A stretch of 64,000 nucleotides of DNA from Ophiodon elongatus (lineage: Eukaryota > Chordata > Actinopteri > Perciformes > Hexagrammidae). Each line of letters begins with the position of its first letter. The stretch's first letter is position 1. Shown piece after piece: positions 11,373 to 21,769 of this stretch. The stretch covers positions 3,583,001-3,647,000 of the forward strand of contig JACSYO010001810.1 in the NCBI GenBank assembly GCA_016806645.1, in the 5' to 3' direction. A model generated the notes under the pieces. The model was not told the origin of the DNA. It worked only from the letters and a program-made list of their open reading frames with translations, and made no database searches. The position numbers and the translations under genes are program-made.

Positions 11373-14300
11373 TCTCTTTTCAGTTGAGAAAAACCGGTTA
11401 GACCAGTAGTTTAGAGAGTTTTACCCTGAGTAGTGAGTTGAACATGTTTAAACGGTTTCCTTGTAGTGCAGGACTGCAGCACAGCGCCGACAGCTTCTCC
11501 GAGTTTGATCAGCTGGTGAGAATCCTGGGAGAACGTGCTGGCCAAAACCGGTGCGTTTACCTACGTAAAAAGAAGTAAACATGGAATCAGAGTGCTTTTG
11601 TGAACTGAATGCGAACACAAACTTACATGAATATAGGATTTGACACAGGAATGTATTTACTAGGTAATTCTAACGTTAAGATGCATGAATTGTACATTAT
11701 TTCCCGAAGCATAATCTAGACTGGTGCATGATGATTTTTGCTATACTTTTCACATAAAGCTCCATCACGAACTTCTGAGATGTGTGTGTTGAAGTCAGAG
11801 TCCGTTCGGTTGAACACCAGTAACTATCGTAGTCCCTCCATGAGCCAATGGCAACATCAGGTCCCTTTGGCAATGTGTTGTATAAATGATGACCGTTAAA
11901 GTTAAAGTTAAAGGTCACTTTGAATATTATATTACTTTGGTAGATGTCTGTTGTCTCAAGTATCTGCACGTATCACATATTCCAAAATATGAAGTAATAA
12001 CTTTCATACAGGAAGGTGAAGTCTGGCAGTTTAGGTGGCTTCAGGAGCTGAAGAAGCAGTATTTACATTTGTGTAAATAATTGTTTCTCCATTTATCTCA
12101 GCTTAATCTCTTCTGACCGCTTACTTATAACTACGGTGCCTTATTGCTGGAAATATTATGGACATACATTTTAACAATCTATGTTTTACTTAAAATCAAC
12201 AATTATGCAACAGAGAATAAAAAATAGCTTTTTCAATATCGTACAATCTTTTTTTTTTAATATAAAATCAGACAAACTAAGTGCATCAAACTGCATGCAT
12301 GTATTTTTTGCTTCGCATTTTAATTGTGGAATGGCAATGCCAGGGTAAGCTTCCTGTATAATGCTGCTGACACAGAACAGAGCTCACCTGACATACTGCA
12401 CCAAAGACAAAAAAAAATGATAAAATCCTTCAAACCCTGTCATGATGTCATTGAAGTAAACTAAAGTAAAGCTTCAACTCCAATCGACAACTCAACCAGT
12501 GAAAAGAGTTGCATAACGTTCTCTGTGGCTTAAAGATAAAAAAAAAGCATGCGTTATAGACAGGTGCATCGATTTTAATCAGTCTCTCGTGAGTCTCCCC
12601 AACTTTATGGAAGTGCAGCACAAAAATACTGAAGTTGCCCTTTAATATATTTTGAAACAAATCTCAACGAGTGAGAAGTAATTGGTTTCAAAAAGTTATA
12701 AAGAACACGGAGTAGAACTTACAGCTCCAACCAGATTCTTGCCTTTCACCATGTCCACAATCTGCAGGGCGATGTCCTCCCCACACCGAGCCTGAGCCTC
12801 CTTCGTACTGGCTCCCAGGTGAGGACAGCCGATGACATTAGGATGGTCGACCAACGGGCGGTTCTTAGGAGGCTCCTGTGGACAAACACAAACACCAAGT
12901 AAGACGGAGGCCGCTGCAACTCTTTCATTAATATTACTGAGTGATCAAAGAAATGATTCTGTGCTCCAATGATCTTGCCTCGACAAAGACATCGAGCCCC
13001 GCTCCTCCGCACTGTCCGGACTCCAACGCTCGGAGGAGAGCCGTCTCGTCGATGATCCCCCCTCGTGCACAGTTCACGACCTTCACTCCCTTCTTGCACT
13101 TAGCAAACGTTTCATCACGAAGCAGACCTTGGGCAGAAACATGTACAGTTGAAAAAGCAATCCCACAATTCTTCGGTACAACCGATGGCGGCTGTATGTA
13201 AAACTCACCAACGGTAGAGGGCATTAGGGGAGTGTGGACAGTAATATAGTCACACTGGGGCCACAGCTGCTCCAGAGACATCTGCTCGACCCCCCAGCCT
13301 GCAGACACCTCAGGAGGAGTGATTGGATCATAGCCGATCGTCTACGGAGAGAAAGAAAACCATATCTCATTGTGTTTGTTTAACCTAATGATGCAATTAT
13401 CAAAGTGCGATTAAGACCTGAGAAACGCGACCCGGTCTGGACGTGCACGATCTCTTTACTCACCCGCATGCCGAACGATTGCATTCGTGAGGCGACTTCC
13501 TTTCCTATTCTTCCAAGTCCAACTATTCCGAGCACTTTGCCGTACAGCTCTGCACCCATGAACTGCAACATTTTAAACAAAAACTGTGACCCTGTGCAAG
13601 TGTCACACCCGATTAGTGCCGATGGGCTGAACAACGGAGCCGTCCATGCAACAGTAAATCGCTTTGTGTGCCAACCGCGAACACGGCCGTTCAAACAGTC
13701 CAACTAAAATCTCTGCTCACCTTTTTGCGATCCCAGTTCCCTTCTTTCATCGACATGGCAGCTTGAGGCACATTTCTGTGAACGGAATGAAATGAAATGA
13801 CACTTGTACAGTACTTCAATTTCAACTTTAAAAAAAAAAAAAAATAAATAAATTGTGTACAGTTGCTCGTCCCACCTTGAGAGGCTCATCAGCAGAGCAC
13901 ACGTCAGCTCGGCAGCACTGATCGTGTTCCCGCTCGGTGTGCTGGAGAAAACAGTCCACAGTTAATGGACGGGACATCGTGTTGGAACTGCAGAGTCAAA
14001 GTTGTGCACAGACTGGAAACTTACTTCATGACAATAATACCCTTTTTGGTGGCAGCGTCAACGTCCACATTGTCCACGCCAGTACCAGCTCTCCCGATGA
14101 TTTTCAGATTACTGGCAGCATTGATGACGTCAGCGGTTACCTTCGTTGCAGATCGAACCACAAGGCCATCGTAGTCCTGGCATGGGGAGAAAAGCAGTCG
14201 GTTCATCTCATGGCGTTTTAGATCAGCAACGGTGCAAATTACCTTCCCTGGTTGTCAATTACTATGAGGTACTTTGATTAATGCAAAGCAGCTGATGTTG

Positions 14301-15753
14301 GTATTAAACCAACATCATAAAGGGCTTTAAAACCTCGATTTAATTTACCTCATCTAGCTTCTAGACGAGTATTTCTTCAGAAATGTAGTTTGAATACTTT
14401 TCAGATTAAGTATACATAGCATGTAGTTAAATAAATGTGCGTCTACTCATGTTATCACAAACTAAGAGTGCTGTTTGCCTGAACCTGTCTTGTCTGGTTA
14501 GTGCCGTTTGTTTGGGCTAATGGGAAAAATGTCGACCCAAAGCTGGTGCAGATGAAACAACCGGACTGAGACCGCCTGAAAAGGGGTAGGGGGGTCTTGG
14601 TCCGCTTCCAGTGCTGGACTCTGCTGTGGTTTGTGTGGCGTGAAAGCAAATGAACGAACCCAAAGGCCTGTGTGATAGCAGATGTGTGTTTTTTGTGTGT
14701 GCATAAATCCAAAAGCTCGACTACAGCCGACCGGGAGCTGCTAACAAAGCGATCTCCCGATCTGTGCGAGTGATGTTCTGGCCTATATTTATACACGATA
14801 TTGTTGTAACCATGGGAACACGTCAGCTTGTTGAGTGTGGGGATGTGTGTACTGCAACTATTATGCTTCTTTTTGTCATGTTTCTTGTCTGTCGTTATGG
14901 TTCATGATCAGCTATTTGAGGTCCAGTTGCAGCCTAATAATGCTCAGAGGGATTGACTGTGTGCACTTTCTAAACACCAAGATAAATAAACTCATAAGAT
15001 GCAGTAATCAAAAACTGTCCGGATGAATTAGTCAGCTGTGGCAAATAAAGAAAAGAAAAAGAGAGTTCACTTTCCCCCCTGTGTCTAACAGAGTTTCATG
15101 TACAGGCCTGATTCCACTGCAAACAACTACAATCCATTGAGTTTGTATATTGCACATTTCCACTTCAAACCCATTTGTCCCAATCCGAGATAATATAACC
15201 TGTTCAAAAGGCGAATATGTGTTTTCTGCAAAATGCACAGCCTGTGCATTGAGGTGCATTGGACAGCGGCCACCCTGCTGCCCGGAGAAACGGAGTGATG
15301 GGATTCCCAGTAAAGTCTGGGATGAGTTGCATCAGCCTCCGAGGGGGCGGTGCTAAATACATTCGATTGTTTCATCTCAGCCCGGGAGAGACGTGTCGGG
15401 CTCAGAGGAGCAGTGGGAGTGCATTACGTATTTAAAAAAAAAAAGAAAAAAAAAAAAAGTGCACACGTCTTACATAAAACTTTGTATGAACAAAACTTCA
15501 TTTCCCATTCAATATTCTTTACCCGAGACTCACCGACTAAACTTTGCTTCTGACGCGATCTGAAAACGGCTGCGTGTTGCGTCGCAGTTATGCAACACTC
15601 GAGTGGCAACTTTACCTTGATCTCCGCCATTAATTCATCCCTTTTCATGTTCTGTTTTTCCGTAACTCGGATGCCATTTTCCTCCAGGATCGCCTTGCAG
15701 CGGGGGTCCACACTTTCACTGATTAAAACAGTCTGGATGGAGATAGGGGCCAT
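9593..15753 (-). CDS. phgdh: D-3-phosphoglycerate dehydrogenase
   Basis: Oxidises 3-phosphoglycerate to 3-phosphohydroxypyruvate with NAD, the first step of cytosolic serine synthesis. Twelve exons join in phase to 528 codons (human 533): 15753-15616, 14176-14025, 13941-13876, 13775-13721, 13562-13464, 13341-13209, 13127-12979, 12875-12723, 11560-11425, 11164-11037, 10945-10723, 9747-9593. Residue numbers match human: the NAD loop GLGRIG is at 152-157, catalytic Arg236 sits in NCARGG, Glu265 in VEEPP and His283 in GCPHLGAST. The C-terminal half carries the regulatory ASB and ACT-type domains, more divergent as usual. The intron after exon 7 uses a GC donor. The gene is complete and apparently functional. 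Its place between klhl23 and cfap210 differs from human, where PHGDH is on chromosome 1. Confidence 0.96.
14455..14720. mobile_element. Possible DNA-transposon relic in phgdh intron 1
   Basis: The stretch with GTCTTGGTCCGCTTCCAGTG, GTGGTTTGTGTGGCGTGAAA and GAACGAACCCAAAGG resembles a widespread fish repeat with paired ends. Weak assignment from motif memory. No coding content. Confidence 0.3.
15326..15334 (-). promoter_or_regulatory. phgdh: Candidate ATF4/CEBP composite site in phgdh intron 1
   Basis: TGATGCAAC on the minus strand fits the TGATGNAAN composite element bound by ATF4 with C/EBP. It lies about 280 bases inside intron 1, next to a GGGGGCGG box. PHGDH is a known ATF4 target in mammals. 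Function here is inferred. Confidence 0.35.
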
Positions 15754-15954
15754 CTTTGGGGTTTCCTCACGTGCTGGTTGGTTGCTGGGTGTGAGACTGG
15801 TGGTGGTGCAGTGGTGGTGGTGCAGTGGTGGCTGATGTATCCGTGAGTTGATGGACACAGGGAGTCGCTTTCCCTCTGCTGCTTTTTGAATGTTTTTCTC
15901 GGATTAAAGACGGCCCCTTTCAAAGTAAACCCGCCTCTCCAGCGTCTCCCGGTG

Positions 15955-15960
15955 TGACGT
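15955..15960 (+). promoter_or_regulatory. phgdh: CRE half-site upstream of phgdh
   Basis: TGACGT about 200 bases upstream of the phgdh ATG, in a short CpG-containing promoter stretch. Could bind CREB/ATF factors. Such a short motif is weak evidence. Confidence 0.25.
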
Positions 15961-16002
15961 AGCTCGAGAGGAGGCACCTCCATACTGGAGACCAGTTTGA
16001 TG

Positions 16003-16007
16003 AGTGT

Positions 16008-16080
<73 letters not shown>
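16003..16080. repeat. (TG)n microsatellite
   Basis: Long TG run with one TTTG interruption, just upstream of the presumed phgdh transcription start. Confidence 0.97.
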
Positions 16081-16082
<2 letters not shown>

Positions 16083-16224
16083 AGGTCGTCAGGTCGCACA
16101 AGTATTCAGATGGAGCAACAACAGCAACATCACAAGGAACGTTGCACACTGCAAGCGTGCATTCAAAATGTTTCTCAGGTAAAATTACAGAATATATATA
16201 AAAATATAATAATAATTGTGCTGT

Positions 16225-16590
16225 CAGGCTGCACAACCAGCTCTGTTCCCAGTAGACCACAAAACCTGTGCATTATAAATACACTGTGCAATAAGTTATT
16301 CTGTCTGTAAATGTAATATTTCAGTTATTGTGAATTCTTTACTGTTTGTTACTACTGTTTTTTATTTATTGCTTATTGTACTGTAATCCTAACAAATAGG
16401 ATTACAGTACAAGGTCATGGATGTCCAAAAAAAGGTCATGGATGTACAGATTTATAATACTTGTTTATGATCTTGTTCTTTTTACTTTGTCTAGTGTTTG
16501 CACTTTACCCTATGCTGCTGTAATCCTGTAAATTTCCCCACTATGGGACTAATAAAGGATTATCTTATCTTATCTTATCTTATCTTATAA
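16225..16590 (+). mobile_element. 3' UTR and tail of a LINE, ending in a (TTATC)n run
   Basis: The end reads GTAATCCTGTAAATTTCCCC, then GGGACTAATAAAGGATTATC, followed by TTATC repeats to about 16588. This is the standard 3' end of a teleost L2/Rex-like retrotransposon. The open reading frame is absent. A 64-bp segment at 16390-16453 is shared with 22700-22763. Confidence 0.7.
16390..16453 (+). repeat. 64-bp duplicated segment, copy 1
   Basis: Identical over 64 bases to 22700-22763. The left part joins the preceding LINE sequence in a perfect 13-bp inverted repeat (arms 16378-16390 and 16398-16410, loop AACAAAT). It contains two AAGGTCA half-sites 21 bp apart. Confidence 0.9.
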
Positions 16591-16890
16591 GTATTCATTA
16601 TGCAGGAAATTGACCCTTTCAGTGTTATATTATTATTTACTGTGATAGTGGATTGTTATTACTTGTGCATTAACATGCAAACAGCATTTTAATGTTTTCA
16701 TTTTACTAACTGTATATGTAGTTTCCTGAAATCAATGTGTATTTTATACACTCATAATATTTTTAGTATGTATACAAAGTAATATAGCTGTTTGTACTTG
16801 AGTAGAAAGTACCCTATTTATCTCTGAAGTGCAATGAAATAAAAGTATTAAGGAGCATAAAATGGAAATACTGAAATAAAGTTAAGTACC
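16588..16890 (+). mobile_element. Relic of the TACTTTACT-type teleost element
   Basis: Body fragment including TGTTTGTACTTGAGTAGAAA and GGAGCATAAAATGGAAATAC. It aligns with 8760-8820 and belongs to the same family as the relics at 2.7, 8.8 and 9.0 kb. No coding content. Confidence 0.5.
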
Positions 16891-17925
16891 ATTGACAAAG
16901 AAAAATAACCATATCCTGTAATTAATCTGAACACTATGCAACTATTAATGTTATGCTTTGATTCCGTATACAGGATGTAATCACCATAAACTCACACTCT
17001 GTTGGTTCATATCAATTTAGGGAAATTAAATATAAAGTAGGTGGTTTAGTTGAAATCATTTTAATCTTCCAAAGAATAACTTAATTTCCTTGTATCCTTG
17101 TAAAATTGTTCTTTATTCAACAGTAGATGAGGTCAAGTCCATTTTTTCTTGCTTAATTTAACAGATGCTGTTTATCACCTGACTCGTCAGGCTGCACATG
17201 ACAGCCCACGTGTCAGACCGTCACAGTCATACCATTATATCTGCTTTCAACACTAGATTTTAAAACACAGGTAATTTGCTTGAATCCAAAAATTAGTTTG
17301 AGTGTCTGCAGTATGTCTGTACCACTCAAATGTTTTGTGCTGCTTACCTGCCTTCACTATCCTGAACAGGAGTAGAACATAATGACAAAGGAGGTCTGGA
17401 GTCAAGTATAAACCAGATTTATTTGTTACTATTCTTCTATAAACCAGAACCTTATTGGAGTCATATGAATCCAATTTTGTAATTTTGTTATGGTAATTTC
17501 AAGTATTTAAGCCATGATGCACAATAACAGGTCCATCAAATTGAATAATTGATATTATTATTTACTTCATTATCCTACTGTAGCATCCAAAAAGTCTCCT
17601 GTTAAAAAGACTGATGGGGTTGTGCTCTACTACAATCGTGTGTGACTTCCAGGGTGAGAGACACATTGACACAAAAGAGCATCATATGAATCAACTCTAT
17701 TCAAACAAGTTTAATTATATTTGTATACAGAATCCTGGAACAGAATCACCATATACAATTCCAATGATGCAAATGATGTAATCGTTAACCATTAATGTAG
17801 CTAATCGTTTAAAATGCTAAAAAATAAAGTATTTTCAATGTTCAATATTTTTCTGGAAGGAATGTTGCATTATTTGAAATAAAAGTGCCAACATTTTGGG
17901 CAGATTTCTGAAAGTGAGGCGTCTG
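16891..17925. other. AT-rich intergenic stretch, nothing recognised
   Basis: Between the phgdh promoter side and cfap210. No exon-like, RNA-like or repeat-family sequence was recognised. Confidence 0.5.
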
Positions 17926-18024
17926 GGTGTCACAGTGTGGGTGTCACAGGGTGGTGTTACAGTGTGGTGTCACAGGGTGGGTGTCACAGTGTGGTGTTAC
18001 AGTGTGGTGTTACAGTGTGGTGAC
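17926..18024. repeat. 13-14 bp minisatellite upstream of cfap210
   Basis: About seven tandem copies of a unit close to GGTGTYACAGKGT (Y=C/T, K=G/T), some with an extra G. The array ends about 190 bases before the cfap210 start codon. Confidence 0.9.
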
Positions 18025-18214
18025 ACGCAGCGCCACCTGTCGTCCATCAGAGGAAATGCTTCAGACTGGCTCGAGCGTTGCCCGGATACAACATAACAAA
18101 TGCTCACCCTGACCCAGCTGTATGTGACCTAGAAAGAGTGCAAACTTTCTCAACTCTTTAAAATAAAATAGTACTTTTATATTTAATTACTAGGGTAATA
18201 TATATCGAGTACAA

Positions 18215-21200
18215 ATGGCATCGGCGGACCAGTATGGCCGACGGAGAGGCTCCAGTAAGAGAGGTGAGAGCTTTTATAACCTTTACTGAAGGCCGCTCAG
18301 CTAATGTGAGCTGCTGTGGCTAATAGATAATATCTCGTCTTTAATGGGGACAGCAGTCTTTAAATCCTCTAACGTTAACGTACACAAAGTTCAGAACAAT
18401 GTAAGAGGGGCTGTAAACAGACATCACGCTTGTAGCCACTTTCAAAAGACAACAGCTTTCTGTATTGCTGTTAGCTATAAGTATTATTTATTTTTCCATT
18501 TATTCACAGGGTCATAGCCAGGATTTATAAAACACTGAGTCGAAATCCCCCAGTGCAACCTCCACCAACCAAAATACTGAATCCCTTCATTACTTTGAAA
18601 TCTATTTAACTTTTTTTTTAGCCTAAAAACAGACAAATTAAAATGTATTTAGTGGGAAAACATGTCATTTGCAGTTTTGCATATATGTATTTATCCTACA
18701 TGTGCATATGTGTTGGATAAAACATTATACAACACAAACCATAAAACTGATAATAAAAAAAAAACTATGCAACACATAACAGCAGTATGATAGATGAACA
18801 TAATCAGATTATTTGCATTGGCTATCAGAGGGTTTACCTGATCATAATCATCTCCTCACTTGATCCCAAATCATTCAAGGACACAGATAACATCACTTAC
18901 GATGCCTTCTATCCAGTCCCATGTCTAATTACAGAATATGAACTTCCTACATGGACAAAATAAATATGCATCCTATAATCTGGAGAAAAGCATTTACAGT
19001 CCTCAATTACCCAAATGACACAGAGTCCCCTTAAATAAACTGCGTTCTAAATGCAGTGTCTTCTCACACTACTTTCCTCCTTTTTTCTTTTTTGAAATAG
19101 TGTCTTCAGCTGAGGAAGGCAGCAGCATGGTCCCGCCTCCAGACCTCCAACAAATCGCCGTCCTAAGCCAGAGTGATTGGCGGAGGATTCAAGATGAACT
19201 GAAGCAGGTCAACAACGCCGTGGAGAAAAAGAGAGCGGTGGCGAAACAGAGGCAGGCCTTGCATCTGAAATCACAAGAGGTGGTGAAGCTGTGGTCCAAT
19301 ACCATCGCTGTAAGTTGCCTGTACGGGGGGTGGGGGGGGGTTCCTCAGATTTGATTTCTTTCATTAAATTTAGATGTGCTTGTAAGGTTGCGCAATGAAA
19401 GCACAATGTTCTTCTGTAAAGAATATTACAAAGTATCGTGCAAAAGGTTTACACGCTTTATGTTTGCATTTATGAAAGGGTCAAAGGCAAAAAACACTAG
19501 AGGCAAAGAAGATCCGGGAGGAGATTGAAGAGGAGAAAAGGAAACTGACTGATCAAGAAGAGGCCAAATATCAGGAGCAGCAGCGGAAAGAGGCCATTGA
19601 AAAAGCCCAAAGTCAGCTGTTCTATCAAACAGACCGGGTTAAAGGATTACATGTCGGTATCGCTTGAGAATTATCGTCGCATGTACACGTTTGGCTATAT
19701 ATGTTGATGTTTCGGGATAATGAACGATGATCACTACTTCCGCAGCGTGCGCTCTTACTGACGGAGGTGCTGAAGGAAAGGGAGGCACAGATTGAACTGA
19801 AACAAAGAATCAAGAACGCCTCTAAAGGTGTCGACAAAGAATTACTGGATATGATGAAGACCAGAGAGGACGAAGCCTCGAGACAGGAGCAGGAGAAAGC
19901 CCTTCAGAAAAAGCTCAGGAGTCAGGCTGTCGTAGAGGACCTAAAAAAGCAGTGAGTCTCGCAGCTTACCCAACAGCATGCTGCAGATGCACCAGTTGCA
20001 CCAATTATAGGCATTTCAAAGATATGTATTACTGTTGTATTTTGTCTACTGTATTGTAAAACTGCATGAGAATGTGCATTCAACATCCCTATTTTGCGAC
20101 TCAGCCGCTCCCGGTTGTGACGGATTTCAAATAAGAATCAGAGAAGGCTTGAGTGAAGCATTTCGCTTCGACTTGAGATTGTGATTCCTTCTCTGCAGGA
20201 CCGAGGAAAGTGAGCGAGTGAGAGAGCAACAGAAGATAGAGAAAAAGAAGGACGGAGAGGAAAACCAACGCCTTCAAGAGCTCCACCAGCTGGAGCAGAG
20301 AATGGAGGAAGAAAGACAAGCAAAGCTGAAGAGAGACCTTATGCACGCTCACATGGTAGGGCCTCAACAGTGCAGGGTCACTGCTATTTTTATTCTTTTT
20401 TTTATAACACACAAGTTTACTACTTCATAGTCAGTATACTCATACTGTATACTATACAATTTACAGGAACATATCACCATTAGGAACCTTATAAAAGCGA
20501 GAGATGCACAAAAACAGGAGGGTGAAGAGGAGCAACGGAAGCTTTTTCTCTCTGCAAAACAAAAAATGATGACGTTACGGAAAGACAAAGAAAAGGAATT
20601 GTTCAGGTAAGGGCCGGCGAAACAACAAATGCCATCAACCTCCGTCCTAGCTTCCAGTACACCCGGTCACCGGTCTCGGCGTCGTGCACGTACAGTGGAT
20701 CCCCTGGTGAGTCGTCATGACGATCATACCTGTGAGTATTTTTTTTTCATTCCTCAAGAGAGGCTCAAATGCACAGAGAGAAGGTCACGAACAAGCTGGC
20801 CGACGCTCGGCAGGGTGAAACCGCCGGCGAGGAGCAGAGGATGGCAAAGGCTGCTGCTGAGCTGAAAGCAAAAAAGGCACAACGGCAGAGGGAGGAGGAG
20901 GAGAAGAAGGCCGCGATGTGGGAGTCAATCGCTGCACACAGAGAACTCACGGTGAGACGAGCTCAGACGCTGCACCTGCGAAACACAATGTTACTGCAGA
21001 CGCCGGCCGCTTGTGGCCGAGGGGATTTTGCCTCCGGTTGCAGCTGACAAAATGTTCTCACACCTGTGTTTCATCAGAGACAAGAAAAGGAGCAGCGGGA
21101 CAGATCAAGGAAACAGAACAACCGAGACACACTTCTGGCCAAGAGAGAGGCCGACAAAGTATTTTCTGAGAAACAACAACTGAAGGCTCAGAGGATGAAA

Positions 21201-21709
21201 GAAGACGGAAGAAAACTGCAAGACTTCAATGTCACACAAATGGTAACGTTGAAGCCGTCCCCACCACGTCGTTGGAAAAATGATTTCGATTTTTGATTCG
21301 GTGGTCGTTTTCGGTCTTTGTTTGACATTTAGTTCTCATCCTTCACATATAGGCTGAAAAAAGTGTCAGGGATCAGCAGCTGAGAAGAGAGCAACGTGAG
21401 TTTGAAGAGAAGAACGCAGAGCTCCTCGTCGAAGACGAGGACCAGTTCCAACAGTATTCACAGAACATCATCAGTGCAGCGGCAGAGGCTCAGCGGAATG
21501 TGTTTTCACTTTGCAAAGCCGCGGCCAAAGGGGTCGGAGGAGGCCGCGGTCCAGTTTCTCGCGGGGTCCGGCCGAGCTACCTCGTTCAGGACCTCACTGG
21601 TGCTCAAATGCCCACGTACGTCTCCGGTGCCACCCGGAACATTAAAAAGTTAAACGAGGCCGAAGATATTCAAGAAGCGAAGAAGAAACTTGGGTTCACA
21701 TGGTCATAG
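18215..21709 (+). CDS. cfap210: Cilia- and flagella-associated protein 210 (CCDC173)
   Basis: A microtubule inner protein of axonemal doublets in motile cilia and sperm (known for the family). Nine exons join in phase to 549 codons (human about 552): 18215-18263, 19101-19309, 19479-19652, 19746-19951, 20199-20355, 20467-20606, 20759-20951, 21078-21242, 21353-21709. The protein is almost wholly charged coiled coil (KKIREEIEEEKRKL, RVKGLHRALLLTEVLKER), and its C terminus carries the conserved AAAEAQRN, GGGRGPVSRGVRPSYLVQD and KKLGFTWS motifs. The exon 3 donor (CAT then GTCGGT) is weak but is the only one that keeps frame. It faces ppig tail to tail. Assignment rests on N- and C-terminal similarity and on position next to ppig, as in human. 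Confidence 0.92.
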
Positions 21710-21746
21710 GTCGCTCCGAGGTGGCAATCGCGGGTTCAAAAGGTTT

Positions 21747-21752
21747 AATAAA
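21747..21752 (+). terminator. cfap210: cfap210 poly(A) signal
   Basis: AATAAA 38 bases after the cfap210 stop codon. Confidence 0.8.
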
Positions 21753-21769
21753 ATCCACAAGGTGTTCTG

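Noticed and set aside
16004..16310. Cys-Val repeat frames
   Set aside because: Pure translation of the (TG)n microsatellite.
17926..18024. Tandem short repeats that might suggest a CRISPR-like array
   Set aside because: Units are directly contiguous without spacers and the genome is a vertebrate; this is a minisatellite.
18077..18092. GTTGCC-like half X-box before cfap210
   Set aside because: The second half-site does not fit at an allowed spacing, so it falls below what I would call an RFX site.
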